Positions 46,814 to 56,726 are shown, counted from the stretch's first letter. The stretch is DNA of 64,000 nucleotides from HGM04593 sp045646965 (GCA_045646965.1 JAZRLR010000003.1:12662-76661); one strand, 5' to 3'. Numbers and translations are program-made. The notes: a model not told the origin generated them from the letters alone.

Positions 46814-47920
46814 ATGAAAAAGTGGCTTCAAGCAATTAATCTCAAGCGTCTCGACCTATATATTATAGGAAAGTTTCTGGGTACTTATTTCTTTTCGTTG
46901 GCGCTCATTATCATTGTAATCGTGGTATTCGACTACAACGAAAAGATTGACAAATTTGCGACATCCAATGCAACGGTTTCCGAGGTTATTGTGGATTATT
47001 ATCTCAACTACGCCCCCTATCTCGCAAACACCTTCAGTGCGCTGTTTGTCTTTATCTCCGTGATTTATTTCACATCGAAGCTGGCCGAGAACTCCGAGAT
47101 TATCGCAATGTTTGCATCGGGTGTAAGCTTTAAGCGTCTGCTGCGCCCCTATATGATTTCGGCAGGTCTCATCGCCATTTTGACCTACGTTTTGAGCGCA
47201 TATATCATACCCGTGGGCAACGAGACACGCATCGCCTTCGAGGTGCGGCACAACAGAAAAGACGCCGTAACATCGGCCCACAACATTCAATTGCAGGTAG
47301 ACGAGAATACCATCGCCTATATGGAACGATATGAAACCCGCAACTCAATGGGTTATCGTTTCTCGCTCGACAAGTTCGAGGACAAGAAGCTCGTGTCACA
47401 TATGACGGCAAAGACCATCAAATATCACCCCGAGGAGAAATACAAATGGACTGCCCGCAACTGGATGATACGCGAGTTCACCGACGACAAGGAGATTATA
47501 CGTTCACACACCCAAACACCGCTCGACACAATCATAAAGATTGAGCCGGCCGATTTCCTTATCTCGGAAGGACAGCAGGAGACTATGACAAGCCCCGAGT
47601 TGAGCGAGTACATCGACAAGCAAAAGGCTCGAGGTATGGCAAATATCAAGGCCTTTGAAGTGGAGTATCACAAACGCATCGCAATGTCGTTTGCGGCATT
47701 TATCCTCACAATTATCGGCGCGTCGCTCTCCTCAAAAAAGACAAAGGGAGGTATGGGTTTGTCACTTGGAATAGGCTTGGGATTGAGTTTCTCATACATC
47801 CTTTTCCAAACAATTTCTTCGGCTTTTGCCGAGCAGATGCCCGTGTATATTGCGGTGTGGCTGCCAAACATCGTGTACAGTTTCATAGCATTGTATCTTT
47901 ATAGAAAAGCACCAAAATAA
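46814..47920 (+). CDS. LptF/LptG-type permease (YjgP/YjgQ family)
   Basis: 368 residues with three N-terminal and three C-terminal membrane helices around a periplasmic beta-rich domain (about 130-280), the standard layout. It is a transmembrane half of the LPS exporter LptB2FG. Only one such gene is here, and whether it is LptF or LptG cannot be said. It is 15 bases after tgt, in the lon-tgt-permease-helicase run. Confidence 0.88.
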   Translation: MKKWLQAINLKRLDLYIIGKFLGTYFFSLALIIIVIVVFDYNEKIDKFATSNATVSEVIVDYYLNYAPYLANTFSALFVFISVIYFTSKLAENSEIIAMFASGVSFKRLLRPYMISAGLIAILTYVLSAYIIPVGNETRIAFEVRHNRKDAVTSAHNIQLQVDENTIAYMERYETRNSMGYRFSLDKFEDKKLVSHMTAKTIKYHPEEKYKWTARNWMIREFTDDKEIIRSHTQTPLDTIIKIEPADFLISEGQQETMTSPELSEYIDKQKARGMANIKAFEVEYHKRIAMSFAAFILTIIGASLSSKKTKGGMGLSLGIGLGLSFSYILFQTISSAFAEQMPVYIAVWLPNIVYSFIALYLYRKAPK

Positions 47921-47933
47921 GAGAAGACATTAT

Positions 47934-49349
47934 ATGTATTTTACCGACTTTGACTTTGAGGATGAAGTCCTCGACGCTCTCGACGCGATGCGCTTCGAGA
48001 CGTGTACCCCCATACAGGAACAGACCATTCAGCCGCTTATGGACGGCCGCGACCTCATAGGCGTTGCACAAACAGGAACCGGAAAAACCGCCGCCTACCT
48101 GCTCCCCGTGCTCAACAAACTTTGCAAGGGAGGCTACCCCGACGACGCAATCAATTGCATTGTAATGGCCCCCACCCGCGAACTCGCACAGCAGATAGAC
48201 CGTCAGCTCGAGGGATTCACATACTTTATGCCCTTTTCGAGCGTAGCTGTGTATGGCGGTAACGACGGACAGCGATACGAGCAGGAGTTGCGTGGTATGT
48301 CACGCGGTGCAGATATCATTGTAGCAACTCCCGGCCGTTTAATAAGCCACATAAACCTCGGTAATATCGACCTCTCGCGTGTCTCATTCTTTATACTCGA
48401 CGAGGCCGACAGAATGCTCGATATGGGATTCTACAACGACATTATGACCATTGCAAACAAACTGCCCAAGGAGAGACAGACTATGCTCTTTTCGGCGACA
48501 ATGCCGCAGGAGATACGCAAATTGGCCGCGAATGTCCTCACCGACCCCTTGCAGATAACCCTTTCGCTCGCAAAGCCCGCCGACGGCATTGCACAAGAGG
48601 CCTATATATGCCACGAGGGACAAAAGATGGGCATAATAAAAAGCATCTTTGAGAAGGAGAGCACCGAGCGTGTCATACTCTTTGCTTCGCGCAAAAGCAA
48701 GGTGAAAGATATATCTCTCACTCTGAAAAAACGCGGCTACAACGTGGGCGAAATGCACAGCGACCTCGACCAGGGCGAGCGCGACGAAATTATGTTCCAA
48801 TACAAGAGCCGCAAGATAGATATAATTGTGGCAACAGATATTCTTGCGCGAGGCATCGACATCGACGATATACGCATTGTGATAAACTACGATGTGCCGC
48901 GCGACTGCGACGACTACATACACCGTGTGGGCCGCACAGCCCGTGCAAACACCAAGGGACGCGCAATCACATTTGTATCGCCCGAGGAGCAGACATATTT
49001 CAAGAGAATAGAGGATTTTATGGAGCAGGAAGTGCCCAAGACTCCAGTTCCCGAGGAACTGGGCGAGGCTCCAGAATATGCCCCTGTAAAAGGTGGTAAA
49101 GGCCGCGGCGGTAACAAAAACGGCAAGGATAACCGAGGACGAGGACGCGGGCGAGATCACGGACGCCGTGATAAAAGCCGAAGAGAGGGCAGCAAGCCCA
49201 AAGCAACGGGCAACGCAGAGACTGCTCCTGCACCCGCAGCAGAGAACACAACAAACGGCAACGCCGAGGCAAAGAAACGTCAGAAACGTCGCCGCTACCA
49301 CCGCGGTACACGCAGAGACAAAGGCAACGGTTCAGCAAGTGCAGAGTAA
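47934..49349 (+). CDS. DEAD-box RNA helicase, RhlE type
   Basis: 471 residues: Q motif (FETCTPIQEQTIQPL), Walker A AQTGTGKTAA, DEAD box (ILDEADRMLDMGF), SAT, and helicase C domain with ARGIDIDDI and HRVGRTAR. The C-terminal 100 residues are a low-complexity basic RG/K-rich tail (GRGRGRDHGRRDKSR) that should bind RNA. It probably acts in ribosome assembly or RNA turnover. It ends before a bidirectional terminator. Confidence 0.92.
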   Translation: MYFTDFDFEDEVLDALDAMRFETCTPIQEQTIQPLMDGRDLIGVAQTGTGKTAAYLLPVLNKLCKGGYPDDAINCIVMAPTRELAQQIDRQLEGFTYFMPFSSVAVYGGNDGQRYEQELRGMSRGADIIVATPGRLISHINLGNIDLSRVSFFILDEADRMLDMGFYNDIMTIANKLPKERQTMLFSATMPQEIRKLAANVLTDPLQITLSLAKPADGIAQEAYICHEGQKMGIIKSIFEKESTERVILFASRKSKVKDISLTLKKRGYNVGEMHSDLDQGERDEIMFQYKSRKIDIIVATDILARGIDIDDIRIVINYDVPRDCDDYIHRVGRTARANTKGRAITFVSPEEQTYFKRIEDFMEQEVPKTPVPEELGEAPEYAPVKGGKGRGGNKNGKDNRGRGRGRDHGRRDKSRREGSKPKATGNAETAPAPAAENTTNGNAEAKKRQKRRRYHRGTRRDKGNGSASAE

Positions 49350-49367
49350 AAACCGAAATAGAGATTA

Positions 49368-49408
49368 AAATTTATAGCCACCTTCATTATGAAGGTGGCT
49401 ATAAATTT
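49368..49408. terminator. Bidirectional terminator between helicase and gcv operon
   Basis: An 18-bp perfect stem with loop ATTAT (49368-49385, 49391-49408), flanked by A and T tracts, between converging genes. Confidence 0.92.
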
Positions 49409-49426
49409 ATTTAGAAAACCTCTACA

Positions 49427-50890
49427 CTACTCTGCCGCCAATTGGCGATATGTAGTCTTGGGCTGACGGGCAGCCGTTGTCTCGTCGAGCCTGCGCACCG
49501 GTGTCGAATAGGGTGCATTCTTAACCACATCGGGGTTTTCGATAGCTTCGCGAGCAACCTTTTTCATCACTACAATAAACTCGTCGAGCGTCTCTTTGCT
49601 TTCCGTCTCGGTGGGTTCAATCATAATACTCTGGTGAAAGAGAAGCGGGAAATAGATTGTGGGAGCGTGGTAACCATAGTCGAGCAAACGCTTTGCAATG
49701 TCGAGCGTGGTCACACCCGTAGATTTATCGGCAAGGCCGTCAAATACAAACTCGTGTTTGCACACCCCCTCGATGGGCAGGTAATACTCCTCTTTGAGCG
49801 ACTCTTTCACATAATTTGCGTTGAGCACGGCAAGCGGGCCCACCATCTTCACATTCTCGCGGCCGAGCGTGAGTATATAGGTGTATGCACGCAGAGCAAC
49901 TCCGAAGTTACCCAGGAAATTAGAGACATATCCCGAAGATTTCTCGTCGTTCTCAATGAAGAAGCGGCCGTCGTCGCTCTTTTTCACCTGCGGATTGGGA
50001 AGCAGGTGTTCAAGGCCTGCACGCACACCCACGGGACCGTCGCCGGGGCCTCCGCCTCCGTGAGGAGTAGAGAAGGTCTTGTGAAGGTTTATGTGCATAA
50101 TATCAAAGCCCATATCTCCGGGACGGCACTTGCCAAGCACGGCATTGAGGTTTGCTCCGTCGTAATAGAGCAGACCGCCGGCCTCGTGCACCAGATGCGC
50201 AATCTCGGGTATCTCCGTCTCAAAGATTCCCAGAGTATTGGGGTTTGTCATCATAATTCCTGCCACGGTGTCGTCGAGCAGTGGCTTCAAGTCTTCCACA
50301 TCAACGGTGCCCGCAGCTGTCGATTTAACCTCCACAATCTGAAGGCCACACACTGCCGCACTTGCGGGGTTTGTACCGTGGGCACTGTCGGGCACAATAA
50401 CTTTTGTACGCTTTGTGTCGCCGCGCTGCTCGTGGTATGAGCGCATAATCATAAGACCTGTGAGCTCGCCGTGTGCACCTGCATAGGGGTTGAGAGTGAA
50501 GGCCGCAAGACCACTTATCTCTGAAAGCGAAGCTGCAAGGTTGTAATATACCTCCAACGCACCCTGTGCCACCTCGGCGGGAGCCTCGGGGTGTATATTG
50601 AACGCGGGCAACGCCGAAATCTCCTCATTTATGCGTGGGTTGTACTTCATTGTACAGCTGCCCAAGGGATAGAATCCCGTGTCTACACCGAAGTTCTTGT
50701 TTGAGAGATTTGTGTAGTGACGCACTACATCGAACTCTGTCACCTGGGGAAGAGCGGGCTCTTCGGCACGCTTCAAATTCTGCGGCAGAGCACAGGGGTA
50801 ATACTCTTTAAATTCATTCTTGGGAAGAGAATAGCCTTCGCGTCCCTCTTTCGAGAGTTCAAATATCAATTTGTCATAATTGCGTATCAT
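49427..50890 (-). CDS. gcvPB: Glycine dehydrogenase (decarboxylating) subunit 2
   Basis: 487 residues, the usual length for the split P-protein's second subunit. The PLP lysine lies in NLHKTFSTPHGGGGPG. With GcvPA it decarboxylates glycine and passes the aminomethyl group to lipoyl-GcvH. It is the last gene of the operon, 18 bases after gcvPA. Confidence 0.95.
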   Translation of the reverse strand: MIRNYDKLIFELSKEGREGYSLPKNEFKEYYPCALPQNLKRAEEPALPQVTEFDVVRHYTNLSNKNFGVDTGFYPLGSCTMKYNPRINEEISALPAFNIHPEAPAEVAQGALEVYYNLAASLSEISGLAAFTLNPYAGAHGELTGLMIMRSYHEQRGDTKRTKVIVPDSAHGTNPASAAVCGLQIVEVKSTAAGTVDVEDLKPLLDDTVAGIMMTNPNTLGIFETEIPEIAHLVHEAGGLLYYDGANLNAVLGKCRPGDMGFDIMHINLHKTFSTPHGGGGPGDGPVGVRAGLEHLLPNPQVKKSDDGRFFIENDEKSSGYVSNFLGNFGVALRAYTYILTLGRENVKMVGPLAVLNANYVKESLKEEYYLPIEGVCKHEFVFDGLADKSTGVTTLDIAKRLLDYGYHAPTIYFPLLFHQSIMIEPTETESKETLDEFIVVMKKVAREAIENPDVVKNAPYSTPVRRLDETTAARQPKTTYRQLAAE

Positions 50891-50908
50891 AATATATCCT
50901 CCCTTCGT

Positions 50909-52225
50909 TTAAAGATTCTTAATTACCTCTACAACGCTCTCAATCTCGGCTTTTGTGCGCTGCTCTGTGACACAGAAGAGCAAAGTGTCGTCGGCAATGC
51001 GCACACCGCCCAGGATTCCTTTCTCTAAAAGAGCTGCTTGTATCTCTTGCGCAGGAACGGTTGTCTTCACGGCAAATTCGTTCATAAACGGCTGTTCGAA
51101 AGCCATCGCACATTTTCCCGTTGCCACAAGTTGTTCGGCCATATAGTGTGCTCCGCCGTAGGATGCGCTGCACACCTCTTTCAATCCCTTCTTGCCCATA
51201 AGCGACAAATAGATTGTCACATACAATGCCATAAGAGATTGGTTGGAGCAGATATTGCTATTTGCTTTCTCGCGACGTATATGCTGCTCACGCGCCTGAA
51301 GGGTGAGCACAAAAGCACGCTTGCCGTCTACATCGGTGGTCGCACCAACGATGCGCCCGGGGAGTTTGCGCACAAGCACATTCGTTGTGGCAAGATAGCC
51401 CACGTATGGGCCGCCATACGACATAGGTATTCCCAAAGACTGGCCGTCGCCGCAGGCGATGTCTGCGCCCCACTCGGCGGGTGTTTTAAGGATTGCGAGC
51501 GACGAGGGGTTTGCGTTCATCACAAGCAGAGCCTTCTTTGCGTGGCACATATCTGCCACACCGGTGTAATCCTCTACAATTCCGTAGAAGTTGGGCTGTG
51601 CTACAATAACACCTGCCACGTCGTCAGCTGCGAGTTTCGCTTCAAGGTCGGCGCGGTCGGTTACTCCATCTTTTTGTGCGATGGTCTCCACTGTGACACC
51701 TTGATATTTGGCGTATGTCTCCACAACCCTTTTCACCTTGGGGTTGAGAGTCTCCGACACAAGCACTTTGCTGCGTTTCTTTGCAGCGGCAACGGTCATC
51801 ATCATAGCCTCGGCTGTGGCAGTTGTGCCGTCGTACATAGAGGCGTTTGTGACATCCATACCGGTGAGCTCTGTAATCATTGACTGATACTCAAAGATAT
51901 ATTGCAAGGTACCCTGTGATATTTCGGGCTGATAAGGTGTGTAGGCTGTGAGAAACTCGCCACGCTGAATTATTGCGTTTATCACCGAGGGTGAATAGTG
52001 GTCCTCGACACCTGCGCCCGCAAAACAGACAAGGGGTGTATTCTTGCTCCCGAGCCCAGCAAAGAAACGACGAATCTCGGCCTCGGACATAGCCTCGGGA
52101 AGCTCAAATTCTCTATTGAACAGAAGTTGCTCGGGTATCTCGGCATAGAGGTCGTCCATCGACTTCAGGCCTGCCACGGCGAGCATCTGTTCAATATCTT
52201 CCTTTGTATGGGGAAAATATTTCAT
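50909..52225 (-). CDS. gcvPA: Glycine dehydrogenase (decarboxylating) subunit 1
   Basis: 438 residues with the typical start FPHTKEDIEQMLAVAG and the segment NASMYDGTTATAEAMMM. It forms the heterotetramer with GcvPB. It starts 4 bases after the gcvH stop, so coupling is tight. Confidence 0.95.
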   Translation of the reverse strand: MKYFPHTKEDIEQMLAVAGLKSMDDLYAEIPEQLLFNREFELPEAMSEAEIRRFFAGLGSKNTPLVCFAGAGVEDHYSPSVINAIIQRGEFLTAYTPYQPEISQGTLQYIFEYQSMITELTGMDVTNASMYDGTTATAEAMMMTVAAAKKRSKVLVSETLNPKVKRVVETYAKYQGVTVETIAQKDGVTDRADLEAKLAADDVAGVIVAQPNFYGIVEDYTGVADMCHAKKALLVMNANPSSLAILKTPAEWGADIACGDGQSLGIPMSYGGPYVGYLATTNVLVRKLPGRIVGATTDVDGKRAFVLTLQAREQHIRREKANSNICSNQSLMALYVTIYLSLMGKKGLKEVCSASYGGAHYMAEQLVATGKCAMAFEQPFMNEFAVKTTVPAQEIQAALLEKGILGGVRIADDTLLFCVTEQRTKAEIESVVEVIKNL

Positions 52226-52229
52226 TTTT

Positions 52230-52610
52230 CTATTCGTTTATGTGAGACTTGTATGCTGCCGCATCCATAAGGTTCTCCACCTCGGCGGGATCGGAGAGTT
52301 TTACCTTTATAATCCAGTTTGCGTAGGGATCGCTGTTCACAAGCTCGGGGCTGTCGGCAAGAGCTTCGTTCACCTCTACAACCTCTCCGCTCACAGGCGA
52401 GATGAGGTCGCTGGCTGCCTTCACACTCTCCACTGCACCAAAGTCCTCACCTGCGGTAACCTCGTCACCCTCGTCGGGCATATCGACATATACCACGTTG
52501 CCAAGCTCGTGCTGTGCATAATCGGTGATACCTACATATCCGTACTCACCTTCTACCTTTACATACTCGTGTGACTCTGCGTAATAGAGTCCTTCAATGA
52601 TTGTGCTCAT
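52230..52610 (-). CDS. gcvH: Glycine cleavage system H protein
   Basis: 126 residues. The lipoyl-bearing lysine is in ESVKAASDL (Lys64), between the two halves of a biotinyl/lipoyl fold. It carries the aminomethyl group between P, T and L proteins. Its lipoylation is probably done by the LplA encoded in the same operon. Confidence 0.96.
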   Translation of the reverse strand: MSTIIEGLYYAESHEYVKVEGEYGYVGITDYAQHELGNVVYVDMPDEGDEVTAGEDFGAVESVKAASDLISPVSGEVVEVNEALADSPELVNSDPYANWIIKVKLSDPAEVENLMDAAAYKSHINE

Positions 52611-52650
52611 AATTCTGTTTTTTGGTTGTTATAAGTTTGTTATAAGATAT

Positions 52651-53742
52651 TTATTTCTTGTAATTCTTGTCGTAGAAACGTTTCTTGGTAACTTTTCCCG
52701 CAAACACTTTCTTGCGTATGCGCACTGCCACCTCGGTATCTATCTTTGAATAGTCGGTGTCGATGAGTGCCATACATACGCTCTTGCCTGTGGATATGGA
52801 GTTGTATCCTGTGGTAACGGTTCCTATCACCTTGCCGTCGGCCTCCACATCGTAGCCGTGGCGAGGAATTGCCTTGTCGTAAAGCTCTATACCCACAATC
52901 TTGCGCTTCAAGCCCTCGGCCTTTTGGGCGGCAAGAGCCTCCTTGCCTATGAACTCCTCTTTTTCGAGTTTTACAAAGATGCCGAGACCTGCTTCGAGCG
53001 GGGTAATCTCGTCGGAGAGTTCGTCGCCATAGAGCGGCAAGCCCACCTCGAAGCGCAATGTATCGCGACAGCCAAGGCCACAGGGTGTCACCTCGCCGCT
53101 TGCGAGCAGTTTGTCCCACACCTCGTTGGTGAAGGCGTGCGAGCCGTAGAGCTCAAAGCCGTCTTCTCCTGTGTAACCCGTGCGGCTTATAATAATGGTC
53201 TCACCGTTGTATTCAAGTTCCTTGCAAGTGTAGAAAACCATCTCGCTGCAAGCTATGCCGAGTACCTTTTCTATGATTGCCTCGGTCTTGGGGCCTTGCA
53301 CGGCCACCTCGCCATATATCTCACTCTGGTGCTCCACCTTCACATCGAACTTTGCAGCGTTTTTCATAATCCACGCCACATCCTTGTCAATATTTGAGGC
53401 GTTTATAACGAGGAAATATCTTTGGTCGGCCATCTTATACACAAGAAGGTCGTCCACCACGCCACCTGTGGGGTGACACATCATTCCGTAGTAAATCTTT
53501 CCGTCGGGGGCACCGGTGATGTCGTTTGTAAATATGTAATTTACAAATTTCTCGCTCTCGGGACCGGTTACAAGAACCTCGCCCATATGCGACACATCAA
53601 ATATTCCACAGGCATTGCGCACCGCATTGTGTTCTTCCACTATATTGGAATATTGTATGGGCATATCAAAGCCGCCGAAGGGGCTGATGAGCGCACCCAG
53701 TTGCACGTGCTTGTCATAAAGACAGGTCTTTTTATTATCCAT
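52651..53742 (-). CDS. gcvT: Aminomethyltransferase (T protein)
   Basis: 363 residues. Family features include the N-terminal MPIQYSNIVEEHNAVRNACGIFDVSHMGE, the region SRTGYTGEDGFE and the RDTLRFE segment that holds folate. It transfers the methylene group to tetrahydrofolate and releases ammonia. It follows lplA by 2 bases. Confidence 0.95.
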   Translation of the reverse strand: MDNKKTCLYDKHVQLGALISPFGGFDMPIQYSNIVEEHNAVRNACGIFDVSHMGEVLVTGPESEKFVNYIFTNDITGAPDGKIYYGMMCHPTGGVVDDLLVYKMADQRYFLVINASNIDKDVAWIMKNAAKFDVKVEHQSEIYGEVAVQGPKTEAIIEKVLGIACSEMVFYTCKELEYNGETIIISRTGYTGEDGFELYGSHAFTNEVWDKLLASGEVTPCGLGCRDTLRFEVGLPLYGDELSDEITPLEAGLGIFVKLEKEEFIGKEALAAQKAEGLKRKIVGIELYDKAIPRHGYDVEADGKVIGTVTTGYNSISTGKSVCMALIDTDYSKIDTEVAVRIRKKVFAGKVTKKRFYDKNYKK

Positions 53743-53744
53743 AG

Positions 53745-54719
53745 TCAGTCAAATAAGATTGTTATAAATTGTTCTTTCTTCAGGTTCATTATAGTTTCCT
53801 CGACGTCGGAGCACGAGAGGGCGCGAGCTACGGCTTCGGGTGTATATTCTATGCCGCGCAACTTATTGAGGATATTGCTTTCCACGTAGCCGGTCGCAAA
53901 ATAGTCACCCGCAAGATTCACACGCCTTATGGTGTTGTCTTTTATCTCGAGCTGTGCTTCAAATTCACCAGCCCCGTCGATGCGACGACGGCGTGTAAGG
54001 GTATATGCGGGGTTGCGGCCATATATAAATTCATCGGTGGAATACTCCTGCGCAATCGCAGAGATATTCTCAATATCGTGCATAGAGAGCACAAACTCGT
54101 CGTCGCACAGGGTATTGCGCACAAATGATTTGAATTCTTCTATATTGAGGGATATGTGCTCTTTGAGCGTTGTAACGTACTGACGCACCGACTCCACGCC
54201 CTTGCTTTTGAGCTTTGTAACGGAGGGGGTTGTAGCACCCGCCATCTTCTCCACGTCGGTATCGTAGAGCATTGTGCCGTGCACTATGCTTCGCGACGGA
54301 AGATGATAAAAGGCATTGCCCGACACTTTTTTGCCGTTTATGAGAATGTCGTTGCGCCCCGTGGAGCGTGCATCCACCCCAAGTTTTTGCAGCATATGCT
54401 CCACCATAAGCATATAGCGGTTAAAAGTAAAATTCACATTGCTGTCGGGGGTTATGTATGAAAACATAATATTTCCTTCGTCGGCATAGACGCATCCGCC
54501 GCCACTTTTGCGACGATAGAAAGCTATATTATGTGCGCGGCAGAAGTCGGTATTAACCTCGCTTTCCACGAGTTGGTTGCGACCAAAGATAACTGTGGGG
54601 CTCACCTGCCACATAAAGAAATAGTCGCGTGCAGGAAAGGTGCGCGCCACATACTCCTCCATTGCAAGATAGAACGGCAGGGAGAAGTTTTTTTCTATGG
54701 GAAGTGCCACGTGAGTCAT
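53745..54719 (-). CDS. lplA: Lipoate--protein ligase A
   Basis: 324 residues of the BPL/LplA family: VIFGRNQLVESEVNTDFC, the RRKSGGGCVYADEGN loop and a C-terminal accessory domain with GRNPAYTLTRRRRIDGAGEFE. It attaches scavenged lipoate to GcvH by way of lipoyl-AMP. As first gene of the gcv operon it ties cofactor attachment to the amount of its target. Confidence 0.92.
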   Translation of the reverse strand: MTHVALPIEKNFSLPFYLAMEEYVARTFPARDYFFMWQVSPTVIFGRNQLVESEVNTDFCRAHNIAFYRRKSGGGCVYADEGNIMFSYITPDSNVNFTFNRYMLMVEHMLQKLGVDARSTGRNDILINGKKVSGNAFYHLPSRSIVHGTMLYDTDVEKMAGATTPSVTKLKSKGVESVRQYVTTLKEHISLNIEEFKSFVRNTLCDDEFVLSMHDIENISAIAQEYSTDEFIYGRNPAYTLTRRRRIDGAGEFEAQLEIKDNTIRRVNLAGDYFATGYVESNILNKLRGIEYTPEAVARALSCSDVEETIMNLKKEQFITILFD

Positions 54720-54748
54720 CGTTCTATTTCAAGCACTGTCTATGGTTA

Positions 54749-54779
54749 CAAATTTATGCAATTTATGTATAAAAACAAA
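54749..54779 (-). promoter_or_regulatory. Promoter of the lplA-gcv operon
   Basis: TTTG (54779-54776), a 19-base spacer and TAAATTTG (54756-54749), about 30 bases ahead of the lplA ATG. No glycine-riboswitch-like structure fits in the short leader. Confidence 0.65.
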
Positions 54780-54916
54780 TTTTCGTATTTCTATTTTCTG
54801 TTAAGATTATATAATATATCCGCACACCACTCTATAGAGAGAGACGCCACTTGTGATAACGCCACAAATTAGTACCATTTTGTCGATATAACAACCCGAA
54901 GCGAGCCCGCACGCTC

Positions 54917-54924
54917 TAACTTTG
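54917..54924 (+). promoter_or_regulatory. -7 element of the tail-fibre-like gene
   Basis: TAACTTTG, 25 bases ahead of the ATG at 54949. It rules out an upstream in-frame ATG at 54922, which lies inside this box. Confidence 0.5.
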
Positions 54925-54948
54925 ACAAACAAAACAATATTTAGAAAT

Positions 54949-55272
54949 ATGGCACAGATAAAGAAAATCAAAGTAGGCGGAGTAACTTACAATATCATTC
55001 CGCAGTTGGGAGCAGGGCTCACCACCGACAACGAATCGGTGCGTATAAGTATCGGCAGCGGGCTCGCATTTGTAGAAAACAAGCTCACGCTAAACATCGA
55101 CAGTACGCTTAATATGAATAACCTGAACGGCAGGCTGGGCATTACAATGGGCACCGCCGTGGTGCAAGGGGCAAGCTCCGTAGACAGCGGAATCGGTTTC
55201 AACGACAACGGTCTCACTATAAACCCCGACTCGTTTAAGGCATTCCTTCGTTATTTGGGAGTAAGCATTTAA
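54949..55272 (+). CDS. Small phage tail-fibre-like protein, 107 aa
   Basis: No named family assigned. The sequence is rich in short beta-type repeats of the form (I/L)xI..GL.....L.(L/I)N (ISIGSGLAFVENKLTLNID; GIGFNDNGLTINPDSF), as in shafts of phage tail fibres. The start AQIKKIKVGGVTYNI is also phage-like. No other phage gene is around. It has no signal peptide. It is followed after 5 bases by a glycosyltransferase and then a PLC-like gene, so the three form an operon. Possibly a remnant of a prophage or a host-made appendage protein. Confidence 0.6.
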   Translation: MAQIKKIKVGGVTYNIIPQLGAGLTTDNESVRISIGSGLAFVENKLTLNIDSTLNMNNLNGRLGITMGTAVVQGASSVDSGIGFNDNGLTINPDSFKAFLRYLGVSI

Positions 55273-55277
55273 GGAAT

Positions 55278-56132
55278 ATGGTAAGCATTGTAATTACAGC
55301 CTACAATGTAGAGAAATACATTGAGCAGGCGGTGCGTTCGGCACTCGGGCAGACATTTGAAGAGATTGAATGCATTGTGGTAGACGACTATTCCACCGAT
55401 TCCACACCACACATCCTCTCAAGGCTCGCGGACGAGGACGAAAGAGTAAAAATCATAACAAACGAAGCAAACATAGGTGCAGGAGCTTCGCGCCGCATAG
55501 GCATTGAGGCTGCCACGGGAGAATATATCCTTCTGCTCGACGGAGACGACTGGATTGAAAAGGATTTCATTTCGGCCTTGCACAAGAAAGCTATCAAGAC
55601 AGGCGCTGAAATTGTGAGCGGTGGCATAAAGGTAGTTCACGCCGACGGTTCCTGGCAGGCCGAATCGTATGGTGAGTGCATAACCGAGGGAAAGGGAAAA
55701 GTGCAAAAGTTCTGGGGCGAAAAGATAGTTTTTATGAATAACAAACTCATCCACCGCAGGCTGCACGCTCTTGTCCCCTATTGCACACGCCGCTTCATTG
55801 AGGACACCCCCACAATTATTCCGCAGCTATATTTTGCAAACAAAGTAGCCTACATCGACAACGCAGGGTACAACTACCGTATGCAGCAGGAAAGTCTCAC
55901 GCACACGGCATCGGCTTTCAAGTACACGCTTTTCCGCCTCTTGTGCATCGAGGATATTGTCACATTCTTTGAGGAGCACGACAAGGAGTATCTCGACACA
56001 ATTCCCCTGGGACTCGGGTACGCCGAACTTGTGAAACAGATGCAAGAGCTATCGCCCACAAAAGAAGATATAGCCCCCTACCGCGACGAGTGGCAGGATT
56101 TTACTCTCTCACTTTTAAAAAGACTCGTATGA
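55278..56132 (+). CDS. Family 2 glycosyltransferase
   Basis: 284 residues, GT-A fold: VSIVITAYNVEKYIEQAVRSALGQTFEEIE at the start, VVDDYSTDST and the metal-binding LLLDGDDW. There is no membrane helix, so it acts in the cytoplasm. The C-terminal third (RRFIEDTPTIIPQLYF) resembles enzymes decorating surface polysaccharides. Donor and acceptor cannot be told. Its stop overlaps the next gene's start (ATGA). Confidence 0.88.
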   Translation: MVSIVITAYNVEKYIEQAVRSALGQTFEEIECIVVDDYSTDSTPHILSRLADEDERVKIITNEANIGAGASRRIGIEAATGEYILLLDGDDWIEKDFISALHKKAIKTGAEIVSGGIKVVHADGSWQAESYGECITEGKGKVQKFWGEKIVFMNNKLIHRRLHALVPYCTRRFIEDTPTIIPQLYFANKVAYIDNAGYNYRMQQESLTHTASAFKYTLFRLLCIEDIVTFFEEHDKEYLDTIPLGLGYAELVKQMQELSPTKEDIAPYRDEWQDFTLSLLKRLV

Positions 56133-56722
56133 TACAAGGAACACACAATAGCGGCACAGCGGGAGAACTCGTGCGGTGGCAACGCCCCTTCGCATTTATA
56201 CTAAACGCAACAAGCCAATGCCAGGAGAGAAGCATAGCGCAACAGATAGCCGACAATGTGAGGCTTTTCAATCTGCAAGTAACTCACTACCGCGGAAGAT
56301 GGCATTTCAGTCACGGGCTTTGCATATACAAAGAGTGCCTGCACGACGCCCTGAATCTCCTGCGTGATGCAGCGAGACCGCACTCCCCCATCTATTTCCA
56401 GCTCTACCTCGACCGAAATTTCTTTTGCGGTCAAGAGAAAGAGCGCTTTGCGCAACTTGTCGAGGAGGTGAAGCGAGAGTTCTGCACGCCACACTTTGTG
56501 ATGCTCTCGGCGTGGGTTGAAGGAAGCGCACACTACCCTCACAAAGACAAAACAGGCATAGACAAGCGTGAGCACTACTGGACAAAGGCGTGGGGGAAAA
56601 TCTATGGCAAGAGCCTGCTCGACCGCCTCCCTCTGCCGCGACGCCACGCGCAGAAATACAATGCGCACTACCGCGCGCAATGCAGGGGAGACTACCTTAT
56701 GCTCGATTTTTATAACATATAA
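56129..56722 (+). CDS. PI-PLC X-like phosphodiesterase domain protein
   Basis: 197 residues from the ATG at 56129, which overlaps the preceding stop (ATGA). An earlier ATG at 56090 lies within the glycosyltransferase gene. The plan recalls bacterial PI-PLC: GTHNSGTAG (His6), SIAQQIADNVRLFNLQV and WHFSHGL (His62). The usual FDIRV residues read FNLQV, so two active-site positions are changed. No signal peptide is present, unlike secreted PI-PLCs. It may be a divergent phosphodiesterase or an inactive relative. Confidence 0.55.
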   Translation: MIQGTHNSGTAGELVRWQRPFAFILNATSQCQERSIAQQIADNVRLFNLQVTHYRGRWHFSHGLCIYKECLHDALNLLRDAARPHSPIYFQLYLDRNFFCGQEKERFAQLVEEVKREFCTPHFVMLSAWVEGSAHYPHKDKTGIDKREHYWTKAWGKIYGKSLLDRLPLPRRHAQKYNAHYRAQCRGDYLMLDFYNI

Positions 56723-56726
56723 AAAA

